A stretch of 64,000 nt of DNA from Myxococcales bacterium (GCA_009692425.1 SHZF01000001.1:1-64000); one strand, 5' to 3'. Positions 36,848 through 48,317 are shown, counted from the stretch's first letter. Notes: generated by a model from the sequence alone, not told the origin. Numbers and translations are program-made.

Positions 36848-37905
36848 GGCGCGCTCCCCGGCCCGGTCGCCAGCCCGCCGTCGCTACCTTTGGCTTTGTC
36901 CGATCGGGCTCGCTCACGGCCCGCAGCCTCGGCCCGCTTTTGCTCGCGCGCCGCCAGCAGGGGGCCGCGCTCGTCGGGGGCGCACAGCGGCAGCCCGATA
37001 TCGTAGCGCAGCTGTTCGTAGGCGTGCGCGACCTGCCGGGCGAGCGTGCGCACCCGCAAGATGTACTTCTGGCGTTCCTGCTGCGCGATCGCCCCACGCG
37101 CATCGAGCACGTTGAAGGCGTGGCTGGCCTTCATGACGTAGTCGTACGCAGGCAACACGAGCTTGCGGCGGGCATAGCCGGCGCGATCGAGTTCCGTGCG
37201 GCACAATTCCTGCGCGATCGCCTCGCAGCGGTCGAACAGGTGGGCGTGGAAGGCGACGTCTGCGACTTCAAAGTTGTGCGCCGAGAACTGCACTTCGTCT
37301 TCGTGATGCACTTCGCCGTACGTCACCGGCCGTCCGTCGGGACCCACGCTCCACACCAGATCGTACACAGAATCAACACCTTGCAAGTACATGCACAGGC
37401 GCTCCAGCCCGTACGTGATCTCTGCGCTGACCGGCGCACAGTCCAGCCCGCCAACCTGCTGGAAGTACGTGAACTGCGTCACCTCCATGCCGTCGAGCCA
37501 CACCTCCCAGCCGAGCCCCCACGCGCCGAGCGTCGGCGACTCCCAGTCGTCCTCGACAAAGCGCAGATCGTGGGCGAGCGGATCGACACCGATCGCGCGC
37601 AGCGAGTCCAAGTACTGGTCCAGCACGTCTTTCGGCGACGGCTTGAGCAGTACCTGGAATTGGTAGTAGTGCTGCAAGCGGTTCGGGTTCTCGCCATAGC
37701 GTCCGTCGGTCGGGCGCCGACTTGGCTCCACGTAGGCACAGCGCCAGGGTTCCGGGCCGAGAGAACGCAAGAATGTAGCCGGATTGAACGTGCCCGCACC
37801 CTTCTCGACGTCGTGCGGCTGCGTCAACGTGCAGCCGCGCGTCGCCCAGAACTGCTGCAGCCGCAGGATCACATCCTGGAATGTCGGGGAAGTCAGGTCG
37901 GGCAT
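36844..37905 (-). CDS. glyQ: Glycine-tRNA ligase, alpha subunit
   Basis: 353 residues. Catalytic class II subunit of the alpha2beta2 glycyl-tRNA synthetase. The start at 37905 gives the canonical opening ([15 protein letters not shown]); upstream codons in frame lack similarity. Seen blocks: [60 protein letters not shown] and [14 protein letters not shown]. The last 45 residues (Arg/Glu/Lys then Gly/Ala/Pro) extend beyond the roughly 300-residue family core. It heads a four-gene overlap-coupled unit and is divergent from groES with a 234-bp spacer. Confidence 0.97.
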   Translation of the reverse strand: MPDLTSPTFQDVILRLQQFWATRGCTLTQPHDVEKGAGTFNPATFLRSLGPEPWRCAYVEPSRRPTDGRYGENPNRLQHYYQFQVLLKPSPKDVLDQYLDSLRAIGVDPLAHDLRFVEDDWESPTLGAWGLGWEVWLDGMEVTQFTYFQQVGGLDCAPVSAEITYGLERLCMYLQGVDSVYDLVWSVGPDGRPVTYGEVHHEDEVQFSAHNFEVADVAFHAHLFDRCEAIAQELCRTELDRAGYARRKLVLPAYDYVMKASHAFNVLDARGAIAQQERQKYILRVRTLARQVAHAYEQLRYDIGLPLCAPDERGPLLAAREQKRAEAAGRERARSDKAKGSDGGLATGPGSAP

Positions 37906-37983
37906 GGCGGGGGAGCCGGGCGGGACTGGGGCCGGGCGAAAGGGGCAGCAACGTAGCACGGGCCACCGTAAGGGCGCCACCCC

Positions 37984-38011
37984 TTGACGGCCGACCGTGC
38001 CATCCTACCTT
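37984..38011 (+). promoter_or_regulatory. Putative groESL promoter
   Basis: TTGACG (37984-37989) and TACCTT (38006-38011) are 16 bp apart, a fair sigma-70 pair. CTTGAC with CCATCC shortly after also resembles a weak heat-shock sigma-32 site. The leader to groES would be about 120 bases. The inverted CIRCE operator bound by HrcA (TTAGCACTC/GAGTGCTAA) is not present in the 234-bp spacer. Confidence 0.4.
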
Positions 38012-38139
38012 GCAGCCCGCTGCGGGTCGGTCCTCGTCCACGGCCGGTGCGCACTTCCCTCGCCCTGCAGCTAGCCCGGCGGCCCAAGTCCCGCGGCGGT
38101 CACCCGCACAGTCAAACTGTCCACCTGGAGAATCGCAAG

Positions 38140-40156
<2,017 letters not shown>

Positions 40157-40186
40157 AGTCTCTGCGATTTCCCCGAGGAGGAACGA

Positions 40187-40858
40187 GTGGTTGGGACGCC
40201 TCCGGATGGAAACGAGTCGGGTTCCGCGACGACCCCGACCGGCGCTGCGCCCGGGCCCAATGGCCACGCGGCTCCGGTCGGGGCGGAGACGGACGACCGC
40301 GACACCGACACCGACACCGACAGCCCCCTGCTAGTCGCCGAAAACATCGAACTGCGCCGGCGCATCGCCGAACTCGACGCCAAGGTCGAAGCGGCCGACA
40401 CTCAGGTGCGACATTATGCCGCATCCTTTGACCGGGCTCGCGTGGAGTTCGGGGCAGCACGCGACCGCATCGCACGCGAACAGGAGCGCACACTGCGGCG
40501 CGAGAAGGCCACCGCCGTGTCGGGCCTGCTCAGTGTACTCGACTCGTTCGACCGCTCGCTCGACGCCGTGCGCGATGGCGGTGCCAGCATGGGGTTCGTC
40601 GAGGGTGTCCGGATGATCAGGCAGCAGTTCGAAAAAGCCCTGCAAGACCTGGGTCTGGCCCGCTTCGATGGCGCCGGCGAGCGCTTCGATCCGGCGCGCC
40701 ACCAAGCTGTTGCGAGCTTGCCGGTTACGGACCCGGCCCAGGACGGCATCGTGTTGCAGAGCCTCGGCGCGGGCGCCACGGTTGGCGACGAGGTCGTGCG
40801 GCCTGCGACGGTGATTGTCGGCAAATTCGCGGCGGACGCAGCCGCTGCCGTCAACTGA
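40187..40858 (+). CDS. grpE: Nucleotide exchange factor GrpE
   Basis: 223 residues from a GTG with a near-perfect AGGAGG 5 bases before it. GrpE releases ADP from DnaK. An acidic, disordered N terminus (repeats of Asp-Thr) leads to the long helix (about 48-110, NIELRRRIAELDAKV) and the beta-rich head with the family block GFVEGVRMIRQQFEKALQDLG, RFDPARHQAVASLP and GDEVVRPATVIVGK. Placing grpE directly after groEL rather than with dnaK is less usual; co-expression in heat shock is expected. Confidence 0.94.
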   Translation: MVGTPPDGNESGSATTPTGAAPGPNGHAAPVGAETDDRDTDTDTDSPLLVAENIELRRRIAELDAKVEAADTQVRHYAASFDRARVEFGAARDRIAREQERTLRREKATAVSGLLSVLDSFDRSLDAVRDGGASMGFVEGVRMIRQQFEKALQDLGLARFDGAGERFDPARHQAVASLPVTDPAQDGIVLQSLGAGATVGDEVVRPATVIVGKFAADAAAAVN

Positions 40859-41104
40859 TACCAGAGCCGGCAGAATCGGATCGAGGGCTCGCGACGAGCG
40901 CGGCGAGCGAGGCAAGGCGAGAAGGCGAAGGAATAGCACCACTATTTCGAGCCTGAGCAACGCAGTCGCAGTCGCAGCCGCAGCCGTCGCGGGCGAGCGA
41001 GCACCGAGCCGAATTCAACGGATTTGGCATGACGTGGCTGGCAGCGGCCGGCGCGGCCTCCCCCTGCTGGGGCGGATTCGACGTCCGCGGGTCCACTCAG
41101 GCGG
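40859..41104. other. Intergenic region with imperfect dyad and GTCGCA/GCCGCA short repeats
   Basis: No gene is supported in these 246 bases. The region contains purine-rich GCGAGC/GGCGA words, then an AATAG-CACCA-CTATT hairpin near 40930-40950. Beyond it are short tandem GCAGTC/GCAGCC units (about 40960-40990). Composition differs from neighbouring genes, and it lies after grpE and the convergent lipoprotein stop. It may be a copy of a dispersed intergenic element or a read-through barrier. No classical terminator T run is seen. Confidence 0.35.
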
Positions 41105-42118
41105 CTACTCCACGCAAAACCCGACATCGCCGGCCCGCGGCTGGCCGTCGGGCGAGAGGAGCGGCGAGCATTTTCCCACGCAGGATTGCGGACCTCCGAG
41201 CGTCGAACATTTCTTGCGGCACACCGCCGCGCCACCGGCGTCGAGGCAGAGGTGGCCCGGCAGGCAGTCCGCCGCCGAGGTGCACGTGGCACCCGCCACC
41301 GCCTTGCCCGTACCGATGCACGCCTTGATCCAACCCGCCGGCGCGCACGTCTGTCCACTCGCACAACCCTGATCCGTCAAGACATCGCAGGCGTCGCCCG
41401 ACTTGCACGCGCCGAGGTTCTTGCCCGCCGCACCTGCGCCGGAGAACACGATCTTTTCGCAGGGTACGCCCGGCTTGCAGGCCCATTGCGAAGTCGCCGT
41501 CGTCGCGCAGATCGTGCGGCACACGCCAGCGATGCAGAGGTGCCCCCACGCGCAGTCGTTCCAGCCAGCGCAGGCGGCGCCGTGGGGCTTTTTACCCGGA
41601 TTGAGGCACACGTTGCCGCCGGGATCCGGAAAGCACTGCAGGCCGTCGCCACATCCCGCGGATCCGACCGGCTCGCATCCGGCCGTCGGGCTCGCTTCGG
41701 CCGGCAGACCGCCGTCGCTCGCGGTGGCGTCGCCCGGCAGCAGCAAGTCTCCCCCAACGGCGGCATCCGCGAGCACCTGGGAGGCCGCGTCGGACCCTGG
41801 AGCCGCACCTGTGTCGAAGCCGTCCGAGGCCGGCGCGCCCGCGTCCAGCGTCACGCCGGCGGCCGGCGGCCCGCGGAACACCGGTCCGCTGTCCTTGGTC
41901 GCATCCAGCGCCGACGTGGCCGCGGAGTCTTCTTCCGGCGGCAGTGCGCACGCCGGCAGGTGCGCCACCGCCAGCAGGGCCGCGGCCACCAGCGCCGCAC
42001 GCCCCGTCCCGGCCACCCGCGAACTGGTTGCGATCCCGCGGGCCCGGCGAGCCGGCAGGGGCTGGCAAACCGCAACCGACCGCAAGCGGTGCGAGAATTC
42101 GTGCAAGGCGCGGGTCAC
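41105..42118 (-). CDS. Cysteine-rich lipoprotein with acidic linker
   Basis: 337 residues from a GTG at 42118 that overlaps the stop of the upstream gene (GTGA). The export signal is unusually deep: the hydrophobic stretch (ALVAAALLAVAHLPAC) ends near residue 58, so a downstream GTG at 42017 is an alternative start. A low-complexity Ala/Asp/Gly linker covers about 60-125. The rest is a Cys-rich module array (CGDGLQCFPDPGGNVC, CAWGHLCIAGVC, CASGQTCAPAGWIKAC, CLPGHLCLDAGGAAVC), a pattern common in myxobacterial secreted proteins. No function recognised. Confidence 0.75.
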   Translation of the reverse strand: MTRALHEFSHRLRSVAVCQPLPARRARGIATSSRVAGTGRAALVAAALLAVAHLPACALPPEEDSAATSALDATKDSGPVFRGPPAAGVTLDAGAPASDGFDTGAAPGSDAASQVLADAAVGGDLLLPGDATASDGGLPAEASPTAGCEPVGSAGCGDGLQCFPDPGGNVCLNPGKKPHGAACAGWNDCAWGHLCIAGVCRTICATTATSQWACKPGVPCEKIVFSGAGAAGKNLGACKSGDACDVLTDQGCASGQTCAPAGWIKACIGTGKAVAGATCTSAADCLPGHLCLDAGGAAVCRKKCSTLGGPQSCVGKCSPLLSPDGQPRAGDVGFCVE

Positions 42119-44292
42119 TTTGGCGGGGCGTTGATGAACGATAGCGTGTACGACTCGCACGTAGGCTTGAAGCCCGGTTTGCGGAACACGAACACAAAGA
42201 ATTTCGCGCTGTTGTCGACGCAGATGTTCATGCCCGGCAGGCCTGGCGCTTTTGTACACTTGCACTCGCCGCCAACCTCGGGGTTGGGCGACTTGACGAC
42301 GGCGCCGGCAGGCTGGCCGGTCTTGGCCTGTGGACCCGACGGCGCGGCGCCAGAAAAACTGACGTTCCACTCGGCCGACGTCTGCTCCTTGCAAAGTTGG
42401 TCGGCGCCGGCGCACGAGCCGCGGAACAAGTCGAATGCGAACTGCTCGCCTGGGTTGTCGCTGAACTTGACGCGCACGTCGAACTGGTCGCACGCGCCGC
42501 CGTCGTCCGGACTGTCCGTCGCGAGGAACTGGTACCAGTCGCCCGCCTCGCCCGGCATCACGTTGCCCGACTTGAACACCGAGTTGCCGCCGTCGCCTAA
42601 CTGCCCCAGCGCGATCCCCGCCTCGCACTTCGCGCCGACCACGCCGTAGTTGTTGTCGGCGCTGCACTCGCACCCGTTCGTCACGTTGGCATCGACATCG
42701 AAAAGACCTTTGGCGCACGTGCCGATGCCGCACTTGCCGACCAGGCAACCGCCCTTGCCGCCTGCGACGTCGGGGCACGACTTGCCCGCCGGGTCCTCGT
42801 CGGTCTTGCCGTTGCAGTCGTCGTCAAGCCCATTGCACAACTCGGTGACGTTGGGCTTGATCTTCGGGTCGTTGTCGTCGCAGTCACCGCCCTTGGCCGT
42901 CGTGTGGATCTTCGTCGGCCCGCACAGGCACTTGAGCGATTCGTTGGGCCCGAAGCCGTCCTTGTCGACGTCGAGGTAGTGCGGCTTGCACCCGTCGGCG
43001 CCCTCTTCGTCGGTCTTGCCGTTGCAGTTGTCGTCCTTGGCGTTGCACGACTCCTTCGTGGTGGGATTGACCTTGCCGTTGCCGTCGTCGCAGTCGCCGC
43101 CCTGTTCGATCCAGTCCGCAGTCTTCTTCGACGGGCACAGGCACGCCGAATCGTCGATGTCGCCGAACTTATCGCCGTCCTTGTCCTTGTAGAACACCTT
43201 GCAGCCCTTTGAGCCCGATTCGTCGGTGTCGCCGTTGCAGTTGTCGTCGAGGTTGTTGCAGATTTCGTCGGCGCCGGGCTTCACGCTCGCCACCAGGTCG
43301 TTGCAGTCGCCGCCGATCTTCGCATAGCCGACGCCTGGGTTGGCGCACAGGCACTCGCCCTCGCCGATGCCGGTGCCGTCGCCGTCGTTGTCGGGCCAAT
43401 ACGCAACGCAGCCGATGGCCGCGCGCGGCTTGCCCGTCTTGTCGTCCTTCTCAGATTCGTCGGTCTTGCCGTCGCAGTCATTGTCCTCGTTGTCGCACTG
43501 CTCGGTTTCGGGGAACGACTTGTTGCACAGCGTCAGCCCGTTCTCGCCGCACGTCCGCGTGCCGGTACACGTGCCGAACACGTTCGATTTCGTGCAAGGT
43601 GTCGAGAACTTGAGCGCGCTCCATTCCGGCGTGCAGCCGCATTCGGCACCGTCGACCGGCACGCACTGCTTGGCGACGATCGGCTCTTCGGCCCCCGGCA
43701 CCGGCGCCGAGACTTCGACGCACTGGAAACCCGCGCGGCAGTCCGTGTCCTCGGTGCAGCCCGTGCCACAGAACGAGCCATTGGCCTCCAGCAATTCCGG
43801 GTTGTCGTGGGTGACGACGCGCGGGACGCACAGGCTCGAGTCCTTCGCCGCGCCAGTCTGTTTGCAGTCGTCGTGCAGCTTGCACGGGCGGCACAAGTTC
43901 GTGAACAACGAGACGCACACGTAGGTCAGGTCGCCGGTGCCCGCCGCCTGCACGCACTTCCAGTCCTTGGGGCACTTCGACTGGCACACTTTCGTGCACA
44001 CCTTGCCGAGTTCGGACTCCACGCAATAGCCCGAGGTGCACGCGTCGTTGTTCTCGCATGGGCAACCCCAGCCGCCCTCGATTTCGCAGGGCACGGCGGG
44101 CTTGTCTGGGACGTCGGGGGCGACCGCGCTGTTGTCTTCGGCGATGGCGGAGTCGCCCGCGCCGAAACTGGTCTCCGGCAGCAGGCTTTTCGCCGACGTG
44201 GTGGGGGCGGGTTCCGAGCAGGCCGACGCAACAAGCACGAGCAGCGCCACGCCAATGCCCAGGCTGCGCCCGCCTCTGCACACCTCGCTCAT
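42115..44292 (-). CDS. MopE-type metal-binding-repeat lipoprotein
   Basis: 725 residues. A lipobox (LVASACSE) lies near residue 25. An N-terminal Cys-rich part resembles disulfide-knotted secreted modules (GCPCENNDACTSGYC, CRPCKLHDDC). At about residues 265-500, four repeats of the form C-(D/N)-x-x-D-(N/D)-(D/N)-C-(D/N)-G-x-TDE are spaced by GGDC(N/D)D units, as in the PF11617 putative metal-binding motif first noted in MopE. The C-terminal part (about 530-725) is a beta domain with GDWYQFLATDSPDDGG. It is followed, with GTGA overlap, by a smaller Cys-rich lipoprotein. Likely a surface protein stabilised by calcium and disulfides; ligand unknown. Confidence 0.83.
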   Translation of the reverse strand: MSEVCRGGRSLGIGVALLVLVASACSEPAPTTSAKSLLPETSFGAGDSAIAEDNSAVAPDVPDKPAVPCEIEGGWGCPCENNDACTSGYCVESELGKVCTKVCQSKCPKDWKCVQAAGTGDLTYVCVSLFTNLCRPCKLHDDCKQTGAAKDSSLCVPRVVTHDNPELLEANGSFCGTGCTEDTDCRAGFQCVEVSAPVPGAEEPIVAKQCVPVDGAECGCTPEWSALKFSTPCTKSNVFGTCTGTRTCGENGLTLCNKSFPETEQCDNEDNDCDGKTDESEKDDKTGKPRAAIGCVAYWPDNDGDGTGIGEGECLCANPGVGYAKIGGDCNDLVASVKPGADEICNNLDDNCNGDTDESGSKGCKVFYKDKDGDKFGDIDDSACLCPSKKTADWIEQGGDCDDGNGKVNPTTKESCNAKDDNCNGKTDEEGADGCKPHYLDVDKDGFGPNESLKCLCGPTKIHTTAKGGDCDDNDPKIKPNVTELCNGLDDDCNGKTDEDPAGKSCPDVAGGKGGCLVGKCGIGTCAKGLFDVDANVTNGCECSADNNYGVVGAKCEAGIALGQLGDGGNSVFKSGNVMPGEAGDWYQFLATDSPDDGGACDQFDVRVKFSDNPGEQFAFDLFRGSCAGADQLCKEQTSAEWNVSFSGAAPSGPQAKTGQPAGAVVKSPNPEVGGECKCTKAPGLPGMNICVDNSAKFFVFVFRKPGFKPTCESYTLSFINAPPK

Positions 44293-44355
44293 CCGGCACT
44301 CGCTCCCGCTGCCGACCGCGCGGCCAGTGCATCCTAGCAGACCCCGGGCCGTGTG

Positions 44356-47300
44356 CTACTGGAACGCAGCCGTGAGCACGGTGTAGCCGCCCGCACGCTG
44401 CAACGCCACGATGTGCACGGACATTTTTGCGCCCGCCGGCATACCCGGCAGCAGAGCGGCGATGTCGGTCGCGGGCAGGTCGAGTTTGAGTTCGTCGAGG
44501 CCTGGCAGCCCCTTTTTCAGCGTCTTGTCGAGTTCGGCCAGCACGAGCTTCTCCAGGCTCGGCTTCATGTTCTCGAACTCCTTGGTGATCGACACCATTT
44601 CCAGGAGAGCCTTGGGACCGCCGGTCGGGGTGATGGTCAGTGCTGCGCCGAGCTTGCCGACGCCGAGGCCGAGTTTCGCGGTCACCTCTGCCTGTGCCAG
44701 CAGCCCGATCGTGAGGCCGTCGCCCAGCGGAAGCGTCGCTTCGCTGTAGGCGTCGCCGATCTGGACCTTGACGACGTCGCCGGTCGGCGCGCTGCACGAC
44801 TCGAGCACCGGTGGCAGGAACAGGTCGAGCGCGAACACCGCGTCGTTGAGCGGCGCTGCGGTCACGTCCTTGGGGTCGACCTTGAGCCCGAGGTCCTTCG
44901 CTTTGAGGCCCTTGGCCTTCATGCCTCCGGCCAGCCAGGCGGCGTGCAGCGCCTGGTTCAGCACGTCGTCGTGCATCGCGAGTTGGATGCGCTGCTTGGG
45001 GTCCACCGCAAGTTCGGCGGGTGGCTGGCCCGGGCACTCGCCGCGGCCCATCGCGCCGAGTGTGACGTGGGGCGTCGCCTTGGGAGCCACGAACGAGGCA
45101 TCGAGTTGCAGAGCCATGCCGGCCGGGCTGAAGTGCAGGGCATCGACGACCGTGACCAGTTGCACGGCGACCTTCGGCAGCCCCGGCAGCACGGGCGGAA
45201 CGTCGATCGTCTGCTGGATCGCGAGTTGCTTCGTGAGCCCCGCCAGCAGAGCCGGCAGCGTCTTTTCGACCGCCAGGATGACCTCAGACTGCAGCTTGCC
45301 CTTGTAGCCGTCGACGATTGCATTGACGACGGAATCGAACAGCCCCGCCAGGCCATCGAGATTGACCTGCAGGCCGTCGACCGTGGCCGTCGTGTCGCCG
45401 ACGCCCGTCTGCGCCTTGCCGCCCTCGATGTCGATGCCGACCGTCGTCTTGACCGTCAACTTTGCAATCTTGACGGTACCGGTGACGTGCACCTTGACCT
45501 TGATCGGCCCGAGCTTCTGTGTGGCGTGGACATCGACGTCGGATTGGATGTCCGGTATCGAGATCGTCGTCACCAGCCCGGCTGCCGTCGGGACCAACGT
45601 CACCTTGGGCGGCCCGAACTTCACGTTCGACACCTTGATGTCGGCGCCGTTCGCCTGCTGTGCGCCGGGCAACAGTGTGGCGGGGTCCATGCCGGCGAGC
45701 ACGAGTTCCATCATCGTGGCGAGGTCGTCAGGCTTGGCCGGGTCGTGCACGCCGTCGTCGAAGAAGTCCTTGCCGAGCAGCACCTGGATGCCGTGCGGGA
45801 CCATCGCAGCGTGCGGCGTCTCCAGCTTCGTCGCGTACCACTGGGTCGACCAGTAGAAGCCGCGGGTCGCACGCGCCATTTCACCGCCGAGATCCTCGGC
45901 GACCGCCTCGAACATCGTCAGACCGTGCGCGGCCGGTTGCTGGCTCGACCAGGCCCCTTCGAGGTCCGAGTAGGCGGCCTTGCCATTGACCTTGAGGCTC
46001 TTGAGACCCGCGACCGCGTCGCCGACGGTACCTTGCACCAAGACTGACGGCTTGCCGGTACGCGTGGAGCCCCATCCCGGCACGTCGAGCGTCAGCAAGG
46101 GCGGCGCGCCATCGACGACCAGCGTCACGCTCGCCGCCACTGCCGGAGCTTGGGAGACGTGGGCCGCAACGAGGTATTTGCCGTCGGCGTTGAACTGGAA
46201 CTGCTGCGCCGCGACGGCCACCCAGCCCACCTTGGGTTCCTTGACGCCGAACTCGACGACATCGTCGGGGCGCACGTTGCCGAATGCGTCGTGTATCGTC
46301 GCGAGAAACTGGACCTTCTCCTCGCGCTTGTAGACCGACTTCGCCGGCAGCGGCTGCACGGCGAGGGTCGCGGCGGGGGCCGGCACGACGTGCAGGGTCG
46401 CCGGGTGCAGCACATAGAGGTCCCACGCATCGGCCTCCGGCACGCACTGCACCTTCCACAAGCCGGCCTGCGTCGTGCTGACGAAGATACCGGTCACCTG
46501 CAGCGGCTTGGCGTGGTCGAGCGTGAACGGAAAGTCGGGCACCGGATTGCCGAACGCGTCCGTCGCCTGGCACTGCAAGGTCGCTGCGTGGCCGGCCTGC
46601 ACTTGCGGCGGATCGAACAGTGTCGTCAGGTGCCTGGGCGGGCCGACGACGACGGTCAACGACGGCGGCGATGCATCGGTGGCGATGTCGAGGTGATGCT
46701 GCAGGGCCTGCGGATCGATGTGGTCCGCCTTGGCCCACGCCGCGTGCAGGCCCGCGGGCTGGAACACGCGGCACGTCGGCTTCCATGTGCCGACCTTTTC
46801 GAGGTGAAGGGTGAAATGGCCGCCATTGCCCGCATCGAGCCCGCCCGCGCCCGCCACCCCGACGAGTTCGAGGCCCAGCGCGACCGGATTGCCCCACGGG
46901 TCCAGCGCACCGCACGCCACTTCGACGGCGGTCCCTGCGGCGACGTGGTGCGGATCATCGATTGCGGCCGCGGGCCCAATCAGCACCGTATCGACGACGG
47001 CGGCCGGCGCGGGCGCGACTTCGATCAGGTTGCCGATTTCGTCCGCCAGGCCCTTGGCGCCGCCGCCACCTCCAGGCGGCACCACGCAGCGCACGCGATG
47101 CGTGCCGGCCTGTGCGAAGGCGATTCGCGTCCCCGCAATCTGGAGCACCGCGCCCATCGACGCACCGGCATCGACCGTGAGCGTCGCACCCGCCGGCAGG
47201 GGCACTTCAGAACCCAACGTGTCGGCTGGCGCTCCCACAGGCGGCTTGCGAAACGTCCGGCACGCGACGGCGGTCCAGACTCCGGCCCACGCAGAGCCCG

Positions 47301-47445
47301 TGCCGACGTCCGTGCGCAACACCAGTTGGGCCGGATCGACGGCGGCGGCCGTCTTGTCTGCGTCCGCAGGCGGCTCCGAACAGGAGCCGACGAACAGCAC
47401 GGCCGCGCACCACCAACCTGAGCTGACACTGCGGCGGCGCGCCAC
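44356..47445 (-). CDS. Lipoprotein with Ig-like modules and TULIP (BPI/LBP)-like C-terminal domain
   Basis: 1,029 residues from a GTG at 47445, chosen because GGAGG stands 7 bases before it and the protein then begins with a compact signal and lipobox (WWCAAVLFVGSCSE). An ATG at 47484 is possible but has no ribosome site. Residues 150-450 hold at least three Ig-like modules, each with a D-x-(W/F)-GN-x-(V/R) strand turn (ALDPWGNPV, ATDAFGNPV, IHDAFGNVR). From about 590 to the end, long amphipathic strands and helices alternate (VHVTGTVKIAKLTVKTTVGI, LFDSVVNAIVDGYKGKLQS, LSITKEF-like helices), a pattern like BPI/LBP/CETP lipid-binding TULIP domains. This resemblance is by eye. It could carry a lipid across the periplasm. 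Confidence 0.7.
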   Translation of the reverse strand: MARRRSVSSGWWCAAVLFVGSCSEPPADADKTAAAVDPAQLVLRTDVGTGSAWAGVWTAVACRTFRKPPVGAPADTLGSEVPLPAGATLTVDAGASMGAVLQIAGTRIAFAQAGTHRVRCVVPPGGGGGAKGLADEIGNLIEVAPAPAAVVDTVLIGPAAAIDDPHHVAAGTAVEVACGALDPWGNPVALGLELVGVAGAGGLDAGNGGHFTLHLEKVGTWKPTCRVFQPAGLHAAWAKADHIDPQALQHHLDIATDASPPSLTVVVGPPRHLTTLFDPPQVQAGHAATLQCQATDAFGNPVPDFPFTLDHAKPLQVTGIFVSTTQAGLWKVQCVPEADAWDLYVLHPATLHVVPAPAATLAVQPLPAKSVYKREEKVQFLATIHDAFGNVRPDDVVEFGVKEPKVGWVAVAAQQFQFNADGKYLVAAHVSQAPAVAASVTLVVDGAPPLLTLDVPGWGSTRTGKPSVLVQGTVGDAVAGLKSLKVNGKAAYSDLEGAWSSQQPAAHGLTMFEAVAEDLGGEMARATRGFYWSTQWYATKLETPHAAMVPHGIQVLLGKDFFDDGVHDPAKPDDLATMMELVLAGMDPATLLPGAQQANGADIKVSNVKFGPPKVTLVPTAAGLVTTISIPDIQSDVDVHATQKLGPIKVKVHVTGTVKIAKLTVKTTVGIDIEGGKAQTGVGDTTATVDGLQVNLDGLAGLFDSVVNAIVDGYKGKLQSEVILAVEKTLPALLAGLTKQLAIQQTIDVPPVLPGLPKVAVQLVTVVDALHFSPAGMALQLDASFVAPKATPHVTLGAMGRGECPGQPPAELAVDPKQRIQLAMHDDVLNQALHAAWLAGGMKAKGLKAKDLGLKVDPKDVTAAPLNDAVFALDLFLPPVLESCSAPTGDVVKVQIGDAYSEATLPLGDGLTIGLLAQAEVTAKLGLGVGKLGAALTITPTGGPKALLEMVSITKEFENMKPSLEKLVLAELDKTLKKGLPGLDELKLDLPATDIAALLPGMPAGAKMSVHIVALQRAGGYTVLTAAFQ

Positions 47446-47498
47446 CACGACGCCTCCGAGGGTGCAGGCGGCAATGTTCGACATGGAGGCGCCGGGTT

Positions 47499-48179
47499 TC
47501 AGGTCGCGGGGCCTGCGACAGGACTCGCTGTGCCCATTGGCTTGCTGCGTGGGTCCGGCCCCTCGCGCGATCGGCCAGGGACGTCGCCTGCGGGGCCCAC
47601 CGTGCGCTCGTCGAACGTGCACGCGCTGGCAGCGAGCGCCACGAGCGCCCCAGACTCCTCGTGGTGGCCCACCCGCTCCTCGTTCTCACCCACGCGCAGC
47701 GCGACGAGATCGACCGCCGAGCGCACGTGGTCCGGTGTCTGCCGGTCGCCGCGCCCGCCGTCGTACGAGTACAGTTCCCAGTGCTGCGTGCGCGCGAGCG
47801 GCCGGTTGGCAGTCGGGCCCCGGAACAGTTCGATCTCAAGACGGCCGAAGTGCACGGCGTCGCGCAAGTGGACGCGCAGGTGGCGGTCGGGGCAACGGGT
47901 CACCTTCTCGAACACCCACTGGTCGTCCAGCGCTCCACCGGGCAGCGTCGGGGCCAACAGTGCTTCGCCGGCCGGGGCGACAGGTGGCGCCAGTGGGACG
48001 GGAGTCGATCCGTTCGTGTTCGCCGACTCGGCTCCCTCGCCCGCGACGCATCCGGCTGCGAGGGCCGCGCTGCCCAGTCCTACCTGCCCGGCCCGCCGCA
48101 ACCACTCGCGACGGCTGCTTTGTGCGGGACGCGCCATCCCCTCGAAGGTCCCGTCGGGGTTTGGGTCATGGCGGGTCAT
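47499..48179 (-). CDS. Tat-signal lipoprotein of unknown function
   Basis: 226 residues. The twin-arginine motif SRREWLRRAG is followed by a hydrophobic stretch and the lipobox LAAGC, so the protein is likely exported folded and lipidated. The start at 48179 has GAGG 7 bases upstream. The C-terminal domain (about 85-210) is a beta-rich segment (WVFEKVTRC, LEIELFRGP, HWELYSYDGG, VDLVALRVG) with no family recognised. The gene ends 53 bp before the TULIP-like lipoprotein and may share its transcript. Export in a folded state often implies a cofactor, but no binding motif is seen. Confidence 0.7.
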   Translation of the reverse strand: MTRHDPNPDGTFEGMARPAQSSRREWLRRAGQVGLGSAALAAGCVAGEGAESANTNGSTPVPLAPPVAPAGEALLAPTLPGGALDDQWVFEKVTRCPDRHLRVHLRDAVHFGRLEIELFRGPTANRPLARTQHWELYSYDGGRGDRQTPDHVRSAVDLVALRVGENEERVGHHEESGALVALAASACTFDERTVGPAGDVPGRSREGPDPRSKPMGTASPVAGPAT

Positions 48180-48317
48180 CGCGGCACCTCGCTCGTTCCG
48201 TTGAACGGAGACAGCTTAGCGCCGGGTGCCAAGCACAGGCAACGTCGATCCGAAGTCATCAATAAAACCGAACAGATGCGGTCCAGCGCGGCGAACGCTG
48301 TCCGCTGCAGCCACGCA

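Noticed and set aside
37906-38139. HrcA/CIRCE control of groESL
   Set aside because: The inverted repeat TTAGCACTC-N9-GAGTGCTAA or a near match is absent from the spacer.
40815-41372. Plus-strand gene after grpE
   Set aside because: The frame begins inside grpE, has no ribosome site and runs antisense into the Cys-rich lipoprotein. Its translation lacks any recognisable motif.
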